A DNA stretch of 48,133 nucleotides from Deltaproteobacteria bacterium (GTDB lineage Bacteria; SAR324; XYD2-FULL-50-16): contig JAOUME010000003.1 of assembly GCA_029881655.1 (NCBI GenBank), positions 1-48,133 of the forward strand, written 5' to 3'. Both the position numbers and the translations under genes were made by a program. Shown here piece after piece: positions 18,151 to 25,987 of the stretch (within the stretch, counting starts at the first letter, position 1; every line of letters starts with the position of its first letter). The notes below the pieces were generated by a model. That model searched no databases, was not told where the DNA came from, and was given only the letters and a program-made list of their open reading frames with translations.

Positions 18151-18302
18151 TATGAAATACCGCCGATCTATTTGTTGGGAGTTGGAATTAACAGGAAAAC
18201 CAATCATAATCCAGAGGGATTAGGAGTACAGGAAGACTCAAGGTTGTCTCATCGAATATAAGAACTCTTCTGGGGTCAAATTTAACGTCAAACAAACGAA
18301 AC

Positions 18303-18989
18303 TTACAATTTGATTTTTTCACCGGACATCTCGTCCTCTTCCATTTTCGTGCCTGAAATTTCGACACCCGACATGATCTCGCCTGCGATATCCTTTAATG
18401 CCATAACTTCTCCCGAAGGTGAAACACTCGACATTTTTCCCTGAGGAATATCAATATCCTTATTGGTCACCGATGAGGCCATATTGACCAGACCATCGAC
18501 CGTGGCGACCGTGGTTTGTTCCATTTTATATTCAACCACAAAATCGGTACCCTTTACTCCGATCACCGCATTGGAAGTCTTTATGATCACTCTTTGCTTT
18601 CTGCTTTTGGTTATCATTGCTCTGATTTTCCCGAATGGAGAAAGGAAGAAATTTTTGATAGCACTATCTTTTTTAGCGTTATCCTGATTGATTTCCAGTT
18701 TCGTCGAAGCTGCCACGATAACCTCGTCACCCGTACTCAATTGAACCTTGGCCTTTCCAGTCGCCCCAGTTTTAACAACATCCTTCATCTTTAAGACCAT
18801 CCCGAAACCGCTAACTTTCTTTTCCACTCCGTCCCTTACGACGAGGACTTCTCCTTGAACGACGAAAACCTTGCCCAGTCCATCCGAAGCGGGACCAAAC
18901 TGACAAAAAGCCGTCAAAGGCAGGAAAAAAAGAATCACGATGAACAAAGTCCGTTGGGCCGCAAAGCTGGATATTTTTTTCGGTTCCAT
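18303..18989 (-). CDS. Exported FecR-domain protein
   Basis: The 228-residue protein has a signal peptide (hydrophobic run about residues 13-29). A FecR-like domain follows: G-K-V-F-V-V-Q-G-E-V-L-V-V-R-D-G, then D-V-V-K-T-G-A-T-G-K-A-K-V-Q-L, then T-S-N-A-V-I-G-V-K-G-T-D-F-V-V. The G-V-R/K-G-T-x-F/D motif is diagnostic of stand-alone FecR domains. The C-terminus is acidic and Met-rich with repeated S-G-x-E/K-x segments. No anti-sigma N-terminal domain or partner sigma factor is seen, so it is not a classical FecR regulator and is more likely a periplasmic or surface beta-rich protein. It is separated from lspA by 152 bases. Confidence 0.8.
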   Translation of the reverse strand: MEPKKISSFAAQRTLFIVILFFLPLTAFCQFGPASDGLGKVFVVQGEVLVVRDGVEKKVSGFGMVLKMKDVVKTGATGKAKVQLSTGDEVIVAASTKLEINQDNAKKDSAIKNFFLSPFGKIRAMITKSRKQRVIIKTSNAVIGVKGTDFVVEYKMEQTTVATVDGLVNMASSVTNKDIDIPQGKMSSVSPSGEVMALKDIAGEIMSGVEISGTKMEEDEMSGEKIKL

Positions 18990-19372
18990 AGTTTCGAAAG
19001 TCGCTACAAGTTTGTTAAAATAATTTCAAGTTCGACGAAAAAGCAAATAATCTTATTGTATCAGAAGCCTTAGACTATATTTATTTATAATAAAATACAA
19101 CAAAAAACCCAAATTCCCGGACCGGAGTTAAATAAACCGACTCACTTAATTTAAACCTTCTGGTCACTATGGCGATGAATCATGATTAAAACTTGGTCTG
19201 GTCTTGTTTAGGTGTTGGCGCATAGATTGCAGATATTCTTTAGTAGTACGATTCAGTCTGGATTTTTTGTTAAGGTTTTTTATTTTTGTTGCCGATAAAA
19301 GAAGTAGTGATGTAAACACATCCTGCGTCAACGACTTTCAATAGAAGTTAAACCCAAAAAAAGGATCAACGG
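18990..19372. other. 383-base gap between divergent genes
   Basis: This AT-rich region separates the minus-strand FecR-domain gene from the plus-strand Hsp20-like gene and must hold both promoters. I see no convincing -35/-10 pair, no heat-shock consensus and no RNA gene. A small GATGT-AAAC-ACATC hairpin lies about 50 bases before the Hsp20-like gene. Confidence 0.5.
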
Positions 19373-19768
19373 ATGAAAAAGACTCCTTTGAAAAAAACGC
19401 AACAAAATGCACGAATCCAACTTAAAAATCATGCGGAATACAAAAAAGTAATCTTCCCACTTTCTGATTTAAATATCACTGACAACGAAAAAAACGCGTC
19501 CGTTTTTTTGGATTCCGCGGGAACCGGAACCAAGCGCATTGAGGTCCGCTTGGAAGGAGACCGTTTTTTAGTCGAAGGGAAAAAAATTCCTCAGGAGGGT
19601 TTCAACCTGAAAATGATTTTCCATGAATATCTGGACGGCTTTCTAAATTCCCAAATCACCCTTTCTGACTCCCTTAATCTGAGCCATATTGAGGCCAACC
19701 TTTTTAACGGACAGTTGCGCCTCAAGGTATCAAATAAACTAACAGCAAAAAGCTTAAATTTTAATTAG
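19373..19768 (+). CDS. Divergent Hsp20 (alpha-crystallin)-like protein
   Basis: The 131-residue protein shows two stretches that fit the alpha-crystallin domain. R-I-E-V-R-L-E-G-D-R-F-L-V-E-G-K-K (55-71) corresponds to the D-I-x-V-x-x-E-G-D-x-L-x-I-x-G-E strand pair. I-T-L-S-D-S-L-N-L-S-H-I-E-A-N-L-F-N-G-Q-L-R-L-K-V (95-119) corresponds to the closing A-x-x-x-N-G-V-L-x-V block. The N-terminus is short and basic, and the usual C-terminal I-x-I anchor is absent. If the assignment is right it would be a small holdase chaperone or an altered relative. A good ribosome site (AAGGA) precedes the ATG. The gene stands alone between divergent and convergent neighbours. Confidence 0.55.
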   Translation: MKKTPLKKTQQNARIQLKNHAEYKKVIFPLSDLNITDNEKNASVFLDSAGTGTKRIEVRLEGDRFLVEGKKIPQEGFNLKMIFHEYLDGFLNSQITLSDSLNLSHIEANLFNGQLRLKVSNKLTAKSLNFN

Positions 19769-19774
19769 TCTTTT

Positions 19775-19801
19775 AGGCAAGATATTATATTGATCCTGCC
19801 T
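19775..19801. terminator. Possible bidirectional terminator
   Basis: AGGCAAGAT (19775-19783) pairs with ATCCTGCCT (19793-19801) with one mismatch and a nine-base loop, followed by TTCCTT. It sits between the convergent Hsp20-like and PreP-like genes, where a shared terminator is expected. The stem is modest and the T-tract is imperfect. Confidence 0.4.
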
Positions 19802-19822
19802 TTCCTTGCGTATGATTAAAAT

Positions 19823-22807
19823 TTAGATTTCGAACATACGCAAGGGACTATCGTTTAAAAGTTTCAACTCCCTTTTCATAACTTCCTCTCCAGTGACAAC
19901 AGCGACAGAGGATTTCTGATCAAGGTATTTTTGTGCCACCTGAATAATCTCCTCCTTGGTGCAACTTAAAATCTTTTGTCTCACCTGCTCTCTCATCTTT
20001 AGAGATTTCCCTTTGCGGTCGAGGATATATTCCTTTTGAGCCTTGGCAGCCGGAGAAACAGGAACATCCAGCTTGCTACAAGTCTGCAGAATCGCTTCGT
20101 CAACGTCATGTTGGCTAAAATGATCACCATTGATCCATTCCAATGCCTTCTCGTAAACACTTAAGGTGTTCGAGATATGCGGATCACGGTAAGAAAGAAA
20201 GGTCAAAACCCCTTCCTCTGAATCATAACCGGCCATGCCGCCATAGGCGCCACCTTTTTCTCTAATCTCACCGTGCAGATAACATGATTGAATCAGATTG
20301 GATAACACCAATAAAACCGGACTGTCTGGATTTTCATAGGTCGGCACCTTAAAACATTGGGCCACATACGCCACCGGTGTCGTAGTGATCCAGGCTTCCC
20401 TTTGGTAACCTAGGCTGAATTGGCCCTTATGCTCAGGAACATCCTTTTTATCGGTACTTTCCGGCCATTCGGTATTTATCTTGGACAGAAAATCGCAAAA
20501 CTCCCGGATATAATCCTGGGTTTGTTCAAATGCCTCTTTTTCGCCAACGATCAACAGAGAAAGCTTTGATGCCCGCAAAAAGTCTCTAAGCACCATCTGA
20601 AAGGATTTGGATGCCTCAATCAAAGCGGGCTGACTCATCTCGGCCAACCGGTTCATCAAGCGCAGTTGATAGACCCCTGAATGAACTTCACTGACATGAC
20701 TCACGAAACCATAGTTTCTTTTCGCCAGACTGTTGGCATAACTATGACCTGAAGAAATCACTGAATTATAAAGCCGGTTGGCTCTTTGTGTGATTAAGGT
20801 CTGAAGATGATGGGTCTCATCCATTCTGAAATGGCCCATCATTTTTTTAGCTAACTCAAAAAGCTTCCCTTGATTTTCGTTCAGAGCCCGACTGGCGACG
20901 CAAAAATACTCCTGAAATTCCTGCTCGCCACCGATCACAGGCTCGATAACAGGTCCCGCTGAAAAACCACCTGTAAAGCGGTTGACCTGAGCATACATCT
21001 GGTCAAAGCTGAGATCCTCCGCCCCGACATTGGTCAGAAAAAAACCCAACACCGACATAAGTTCACGGTCTTTCTTAGGCAAGTCTTCCACCTTAAAATA
21101 CCAGTTGAAATACATGATGCCGTTTGTTGGTTGTTCATAAAAAGTCACATTAAGATCGCTCATCTTCATGGTCGGCTCAACATGTTTTACCTCAACGGGG
21201 ATATCTGAGACCCTCAGGCTCGGCAGACAAGAAAGATCCTCTTCTTCTTCCTGGTATTTCTTCAGTTTCAAAGCATCCTCTATAATCGACTGTTTTTCTT
21301 CGTCAGTCAGTTTTGAACGAATTTCCTCCAGGCTTTTCTTTAATTTTTCATCCCTCATGTTTTCCAATTCATGATCAGGTTTCAATACCACTTTTACCCT
21401 GTGTGGATTTTTAAGGAGATACTTCTCAATCTGCTTCTCCAGAAAAGGACCTTTCGCGATATTTTCCTTTAATTGACGCATGGTCTGATCGAAATCAATG
21501 GCCTTTACCGGGTCGCCACCATGTACCCAAATACTGAAAAATCGGAACAATAAATTCAGGCAATAAGGGTAATGCCCGCCACTGATCTCTTTTACGTCTA
21601 ACTCGATCTGGTGGATAGCTGAATCGATCTGTTGTTGATTAATCCCGTCTTTGACCACCCCTTCCAAAGTTTCGATAATCAAGGCTTCCACCTTGTCGAC
21701 ATCTTCATCAGCTACCCCCTGAAGGCCCGCACTGAAATAAGTCTCTAAAATATCATCTTCAAACCCAGTGGTATCGGCCATCGATTTCCCTAAATGGGAT
21801 TCCAGCAATTTCCGGCTCAATGGCGCGCCTGGATGGCCCAATAAAATCAAATTGACCAATTGAAGAGATAAGACTTCTAACGGCTCCTTAATGTTGCAGG
21901 CCAGCCAAGCCAAAGCGACCTGGCTTCTTTTACCATCATCTTCCTCCTTGTTTAATGGGTAGGAATAAGTAAAAGATTGTCGCTCATTATATCTTTCGAC
22001 CTCTTCGACGAAAACCACGGGGTTTGCCTTGTTAAATTTGCTCAATACCATTTCATCAATCAATTTTAAATGGTTCCCCAATGGGAAAGAACCATAGGTA
22101 TAAAACAAAGAATTACTAGGATGATAATATTTCTTATGGAAATCGTTCAACTGCTGGTGAGTCAGGCTACGAATCTCTTCAGGATCGCCACCAGAATTGA
22201 ACCGGTAGTTGTTAGTCGGGAAAAGCGCCTGATTAAGGCTTTGATGCATAACACTGCTTTGGGAGGACATCGAACCCTTCATTTCATTATACACAACCCC
22301 CTTTACCATCAAAGGTGAATCTGGATCATCTTCTTTCTCAAATTCGAGTCGGTGACCTTCTTGCTTGAAATTGATATCGAGCAAGCTGGGGAAAAAGGCG
22401 GCATCCAGATAAACCCGCATCAGATTATTAAAATCAACCTCATTTTGACTGGAAAAAGGATACATGGTCCAATCGCTGGCGGTAAAGGCGTTCATGAAAG
22501 TCTTCATGCTCCTCTTGATCATCGAAAAAAATGGATCACGAACCTGATATCTCTCCGATCCGCAAAGGGCAGTATGCTCCAATATGTGAGCCACCCCTGT
22601 CGAGTCAGAAGGAGTCGTCCTAAAAGCCACACCAAAACAATTGTTGTCGTCCTCATTGCTGAGGTGGATCATCAAAGCACCTGTCTTCTCATGCTCCAAC
22701 TGATACATAATGTTTTTTAAGGTTGGAATCGAGGTTGCCTTTTTAATCAAAAATCCGTGGATGCTTTGTCCTTCTTTCAAATTCGGGTTTCTTTCGTCAA
22801 TTACCAT
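19823..22807 (-). CDS. PreP-like M16C metallopeptidase
   Basis: The 994-residue protein is a single-chain insulinase-family (M16C, presequence protease type) peptidase of normal length. The inverted zinc motif H-I-L-E-H lies at residues 74-78 in the expected context V-A-H-I-L-E-H-T-A-L-C-G-S. The third zinc ligand is probably the Glu of V-V-Y-N-E-M-K-G near residue 174. A second, inactive M16-like half follows a charged central linker (about 480-540), and R-E-K-G-G-A-Y-G-G near residue 855 is the substrate-binding R/Y segment. Family members degrade peptides in a closed chamber. No signal peptide is seen, so it acts in the cytoplasm. The ATG has AAAGGA before it. Confidence 0.92.
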   Translation of the reverse strand: MVIDERNPNLKEGQSIHGFLIKKATSIPTLKNIMYQLEHEKTGALMIHLSNEDDNNCFGVAFRTTPSDSTGVAHILEHTALCGSERYQVRDPFFSMIKRSMKTFMNAFTASDWTMYPFSSQNEVDFNNLMRVYLDAAFFPSLLDINFKQEGHRLEFEKEDDPDSPLMVKGVVYNEMKGSMSSQSSVMHQSLNQALFPTNNYRFNSGGDPEEIRSLTHQQLNDFHKKYYHPSNSLFYTYGSFPLGNHLKLIDEMVLSKFNKANPVVFVEEVERYNERQSFTYSYPLNKEEDDGKRSQVALAWLACNIKEPLEVLSLQLVNLILLGHPGAPLSRKLLESHLGKSMADTTGFEDDILETYFSAGLQGVADEDVDKVEALIIETLEGVVKDGINQQQIDSAIHQIELDVKEISGGHYPYCLNLLFRFFSIWVHGGDPVKAIDFDQTMRQLKENIAKGPFLEKQIEKYLLKNPHRVKVVLKPDHELENMRDEKLKKSLEEIRSKLTDEEKQSIIEDALKLKKYQEEEEDLSCLPSLRVSDIPVEVKHVEPTMKMSDLNVTFYEQPTNGIMYFNWYFKVEDLPKKDRELMSVLGFFLTNVGAEDLSFDQMYAQVNRFTGGFSAGPVIEPVIGGEQEFQEYFCVASRALNENQGKLFELAKKMMGHFRMDETHHLQTLITQRANRLYNSVISSGHSYANSLAKRNYGFVSHVSEVHSGVYQLRLMNRLAEMSQPALIEASKSFQMVLRDFLRASKLSLLIVGEKEAFEQTQDYIREFCDFLSKINTEWPESTDKKDVPEHKGQFSLGYQREAWITTTPVAYVAQCFKVPTYENPDSPVLLVLSNLIQSCYLHGEIREKGGAYGGMAGYDSEEGVLTFLSYRDPHISNTLSVYEKALEWINGDHFSQHDVDEAILQTCSKLDVPVSPAAKAQKEYILDRKGKSLKMREQVRQKILSCTKEEIIQVAQKYLDQKSSVAVVTGEEVMKRELKLLNDSPLRMFEI

Positions 22808-23051
22808 TGTATCCTTTCACTAAAAATTAAAATAGAATCGATGTTGAAAAAAATGAAACAAATAAACTGCTGCTACAATTTCGTCGGACAGCAACAAATT
22901 TGGTTTTTAAAATTTATTTAACTTATTAAGTCAATAACCATATTTAATTTCGCGTATCTTTTCCTCGCGCTTAACGAAATAAAAGTTAATCTCTTTTTAT
23001 TTTATATATTTACAAAACAATTAATTTTTGCGTGATATTTTATTTGCCATC

Positions 23052-23116
23052 ATTGTCAATCATTTGAGAAGCAATTGAATAATTGATTTATCTTATAATA
23101 TCATCTGATTGACAAT
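23052..23116. repeat. 11-bp perfect inverted repeat
   Basis: ATTGTCAATCA (23052-23062) and TGATTGACAAT (23106-23116) are exact reverse complements, 43 bases apart. The second arm runs into the palindrome ACAATATTGT. The spacing suits paired regulator sites better than a terminator. Confidence 0.55.
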
Positions 23117-23452
23117 ATTGTAGGTCTCCTTCAATAACAAAACCTCCAGCTCTAAACTCAAACAATAAGCGTGGTTTCGTTCATTATCTGATATTTTTTG
23201 CTTCGACTTTGCCCGCAAATTGGCTGATTGTCTTTTAACACCTAACACATTAATTTTAATTCTTTTTATACTATACAAAACTATTGAACAAAATTGTAAT
23301 GGGATTTAACAATAAACTACACAATTGAATGAATGATTCAGAAAAAGCCCAAGGTTTTTTCAATTCGTTTTATTAACAAATGCGCTCCTCCAAGCACCAC
23401 CGATCAAGTGAAAGTCCATTATAGGTTTTTTACAATCCACTATTTTATCTTT

Positions 23453-23468
23453 TGGCACAGTATAAGCA
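23453..23468 (+). promoter_or_regulatory. Candidate sigma-54 promoter
   Basis: TGGCACAGTATAAGCA keeps the invariant -24 GG and -12 GC with exactly ten bases between them. TGGCAC matches the -24 consensus fully, while the -12 element has AAGC instead of TTGC. Transcription would start near 23479 and run through the 14-bp hairpin into the small gene at 23574. No activator gene is nearby. Confidence 0.35.
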
Positions 23469-23493
23469 GAAATAGAGGGACTCCTGCGAGACA

Positions 23494-23539
23494 AATCGGA
23501 AGAGACTTTCTTTCATAGAAATGTCAGTCTCTTCCGATT
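23494..23539. repeat. 14-bp perfect hairpin upstream of small gene
   Basis: AATCGGAAGAGACT (23494-23507) and AGTCTCTTCCGATT (23526-23539) are exact reverse complements with an 18-base loop. The loop can itself pair TTTC with GAAA. It lies 34 bases before the ATG of the 69-residue protein, so it would be in its 5' leader. It could be a terminator/attenuator, a structured leader or part of a small RNA. Confidence 0.7.
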
Positions 23540-23573
23540 ACAAAAGATTTAACCCTAGATGTTGGAGACCAAC

Positions 23574-23783
23574 ATGAAAAAAACATTTGTGATCGCCAGA
23601 AGAAGAAAAAAATCGACTTCTTTTAATCCCAGCAAAGAATATGTGAACAAAGCTATTGAGGATTACCTTAAGAAAGGTGGAAAAATAACCAAAATTGTTG
23701 ACCTTTCAGATAATCTCAATGAATTTATATCAGCTCCGGATGTTAAATCTCCTGCTGATGAGTTCTTGATGGATCGTTTTTAG
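23574..23783 (+). CDS. Small basic protein of unknown function
   Basis: The 69-residue product starts at ATG 23574, seven bases after GGAG. An ATG at 23559 would add only five residues and has no such site. The N-terminus is strongly basic (KKTFVIARRRKK), followed by a helix with the pattern A-I-E-D-Y-L-K-K-G-G-K-I-T-K. That pattern is common in small conserved proteins of Gram-negative bacteria. The acidic C-terminus ends in A-D-E-F-L-M-D-R-F. It could bind nucleic acid or a polymerase-like partner, but I know no function for it. Its last 41 bases overlap the 3' end of the convergent uracil-DNA glycosylase gene. Confidence 0.65.
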   Translation: MKKTFVIARRRKKSTSFNPSKEYVNKAIEDYLKKGGKITKIVDLSDNLNEFISAPDVKSPADEFLMDRF

Positions 23784-24621
23784 TCGTTTTAAATAGATAC
23801 TGCCGAATTTGCTTCATATCATCCCATACCAGACTTAAGGCTCTCGAGTTCCTTAACAGATATGATGGATGAAAAGTCGGAATCAATGGGAACTTATCGT
23901 AACGGATCAAAGTTCCCCTCATTTTCATAATCCCTGACGCATCAGGGATTAAGGCCTTAGTCGCTATATTTCCAAGAGTGACGATCAACTTAGGTTGAAT
24001 GAGGCTGATTTGCCTTTTGAGTATAGGTAAACAAGCGTCCATTTCCTGCGAAGTTGGATTACGGTTACCAGGTGGTCTGCATTTAACCACATTGCAGATA
24101 TAAACCGAATTCCTGCTGATCCCGATCGATTGAATGATTTGGGTCAAAAGTTTTCCGGCTTTACCAACAAAGGCCAACCCCATATTATCCTCTTCCTCTC
24201 CAGGCCCTTCGCCAATAAATAACAATTCAGCCTTTTGATTTCCCTGTCCAAAAACAATCGTCTTTCTTTCTAAAGACAAATCACAGTTCGCGCAGTTGAA
24301 ATAGCTTAGTTTTAAAGAATCAAGGTTTTCCGGATTTTTTCGAACATCCTGCTTTTCCTCAAGCTGTTTTTTCGCAGCCAGAATTACTGCTGGTTGACGC
24401 GGTATTTTCTCAAGGGTCTTATTTTCCAGTGAGACTATTATCTCTCCGCTTAAAGTTTCGATTGGCTTCCTTTCGGACTGAAAAGTCTTAAACGCGCTTA
24501 ATATCTGTTCTCTGCATGCCTCGTCCAGTGGCTCCAAACATATGTAGTCCGATGCTCCACTAAGGGCTCTGAGCTTGTTTTCCAGTTTTTTTGCCGTGTC
24601 AGAAACAGTTTCTTGATTCAT
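23743..24621 (-). CDS. Family 4 uracil-DNA glycosylase (Fe-S)
   Basis: The C-terminal ~190 of 292 residues are a family 4 uracil-DNA glycosylase, which removes uracil from DNA as the first step of base excision repair. Family motifs are G-E-G-P-G-E-E-E-D (138-145), N-V-V-K-C-R-P-P-G-N-R-N-P (178-189) and H-P-S-Y-L-L-R. Cysteines 110, 113, 181 and 197 are spaced as the four ligands of the 4Fe-4S cluster. The N-terminal ~100 residues form a charged, helical extension seen in other bacterial members and of unclear role. Its 3' end overlaps the convergent small gene by 41 bases. Confidence 0.93.
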   Translation of the reverse strand: MNQETVSDTAKKLENKLRALSGASDYICLEPLDEACREQILSAFKTFQSERKPIETLSGEIIVSLENKTLEKIPRQPAVILAAKKQLEEKQDVRKNPENLDSLKLSYFNCANCDLSLERKTIVFGQGNQKAELLFIGEGPGEEEDNMGLAFVGKAGKLLTQIIQSIGISRNSVYICNVVKCRPPGNRNPTSQEMDACLPILKRQISLIQPKLIVTLGNIATKALIPDASGIMKMRGTLIRYDKFPLIPTFHPSYLLRNSRALSLVWDDMKQIRQYLFKTTKNDPSRTHQQEI

Positions 24622-24814
24622 TTACGAAGCTTAATTTTTATCACGCGATTTTGGATGCTTACTTTTTTTGAATTTTCGCATCTTTTCTATTGGTAGTTGA
24701 AACCAGAAGAAAAAGAGTTTAGTTTTGATGATCCAGGAATAAAAAAAATGAATTACATCTACAACTTTTTAATAAATAAGTTTACGCTTCCATAAGAACA
24801 ATGAAAAGGGGTTT

Positions 24815-25849
24815 ATGAAAAAAATATACTGCTTTTTGATAGTTTTTCTTTTTGGAGTCGTTGTCGCGCTGGGAGGTGGTTTCGACGTTTTTCATTTTGA
24901 TGACGCTCCAGATGAGGTGATGGACAGCGGGAAAAACCGATGTTCCTTCGATAGACTTCAAATGGATACCAGATGGCCCTGGAAATCGTATTTATCCTGC
25001 ACGGATTATGATTTCAAAGGAGTCAAAACCAAGCTTTATTTTGAATTTAATAACAACGAACTTCAGGCGGTTTACGTTGTTTCGATCGATATTGCGGATT
25101 ATCGGCTCATCAAGCACTTAAAACCAAAACATCTTGTAGCAAAAAACAAAGGTAGTAAAAAATTGTCTTCTAACTTGGCTGACCAGCTTATTTTTCAAGA
25201 CAAGGTTTATGTCTTTGATAAAGGCAAACAAAGAACCGATTTTTTTTATAATGGGAAATGGGAGTGGGAATTAAAATTTTCTGATCTTTATCAAATCGAG
25301 TCCGATCTCGACCGTCAAAAAAGCCTATTGAAAAATGAGGAAGATGGGGCTGTGACCGAGTGGAAAAATTATTCTTTCGGGGAAAAACCCGACATAACCA
25401 AATCTAAGCTGGAAGGTTTTTGTGAAAAACTTGAGGCTTCAACCTTCGAAGGTTCGGATGGAAATAAACTTTTTGTTTGCAAAGGCTATCCTTTTGTCGA
25501 ACAAAAAATACAAGTCCGTTTTTTGTTTTTCAAGGACGCATTGGTGAAAATCGAATTGGACCTAGATCCAAAATGGTATGAGACTCTGTTACCACAGCTA
25601 AAAACAAAATATGGCAAACCTTATATTGAACTTTACCAAAGCCGCCTTTTCTACTCTTTTATCGAATTCCCAAAATTCAATGTGGTTATGCGCCATAAAA
25701 TTGATCCACAATCCCAGGGACTTCGTGTTTATTTGGAATACTCAAGCCAGGAATTTATGAACTCCAATTTGCCGTCAAGGAACATAAAACCCGATAATAA
25801 ATTAAAGAGGAAAAAAACCCAGCTTGAAAAAATCCAGGATAATATATAA
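24815..25849 (+). CDS. Exported protein with a duplicated cysteine-pair domain
   Basis: I do not recognise this 344-residue protein. It has an N-terminal signal peptide (hydrophobic core about residues 5-20) and a good ribosome site (AAAAGGGG) before the ATG. Two regions look alike. Each has a Cys, 19 positions later another Cys (C43/C62 and C203/C222), and then two beta-strand-like segments ending in a short helix. Matching examples are V-K-T-K-L-Y-F-E-F-N-N-N-E-L-Q-A-V-Y-V and I-Q-V-R-F-L-F-F-K-D-A-L-V-K-I-E-L. This suggests an internal duplication with one disulfide per copy. The C-terminus is a basic tail. It is probably periplasmic. It stands alone before htpG. Confidence 0.65.
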   Translation: MKKIYCFLIVFLFGVVVALGGGFDVFHFDDAPDEVMDSGKNRCSFDRLQMDTRWPWKSYLSCTDYDFKGVKTKLYFEFNNNELQAVYVVSIDIADYRLIKHLKPKHLVAKNKGSKKLSSNLADQLIFQDKVYVFDKGKQRTDFFYNGKWEWELKFSDLYQIESDLDRQKSLLKNEEDGAVTEWKNYSFGEKPDITKSKLEGFCEKLEASTFEGSDGNKLFVCKGYPFVEQKIQVRFLFFKDALVKIELDLDPKWYETLLPQLKTKYGKPYIELYQSRLFYSFIEFPKFNVVMRHKIDPQSQGLRVYLEYSSQEFMNSNLPSRNIKPDNKLKRKKTQLEKIQDNI

Positions 25850-25899
25850 TAGTAATCGCCTTTGTTATTAGTATATTATAAATTTTCAAATGCTATTTT

Positions 25900-25928
25900 T
25901 TGACGATTTATACTCTTGCTGATAGAAT
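25900..25928 (+). promoter_or_regulatory. Sigma-70 promoter for htpG
   Basis: TTGACG (25900-25905) and TAGAAT (25923-25928) each match five of six consensus bases, with the optimal 17-base spacer. The start point would be about 53 bases before the htpG ATG. No heat-shock sigma-32 type box is apparent in the same gap. Confidence 0.65.
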
Positions 25929-25987
25929 ATTTAGTGAATTATATTGTTTTTGTTTAATAACAACCCTTTAGATTTAAGTCAGAAATT

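Larger units (their letters stand above)
22808..23573. other. 766-base AT-rich gap with inverted repeats
   Basis: This is the longest stretch without a convincing gene. Going left to right it holds an AT-rich region and an 11-bp inverted repeat (23052-23062 with 23106-23116). A 10-bp palindrome ACAATATTGT (23112-23121) overlaps the second arm. A sigma-54-like site follows at 23453-23468, then a 14-bp hairpin at 23494-23539. Two short reading frames within it (23093-23278 minus and 23333-23518 plus) look random. No tRNA is visible, and an unrecognised small RNA is possible. Confidence 0.55.

Noticed and set aside
18151-18207. Longer N-terminus for LspA
   Set aside because: It adds 19 polar residues not seen in the family, and ATG 18150 gives the normal length.
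23093-23278. Minus-strand 61-codon frame in the long gap
   Set aside because: It starts with TTG, has no ribosome site, and lies in AT-rich DNA with no recognisable protein pattern.
23333-23518. Plus-strand 61-codon frame in the long gap
   Set aside because: It runs into the 14-bp hairpin, has odd composition and no ribosome site.
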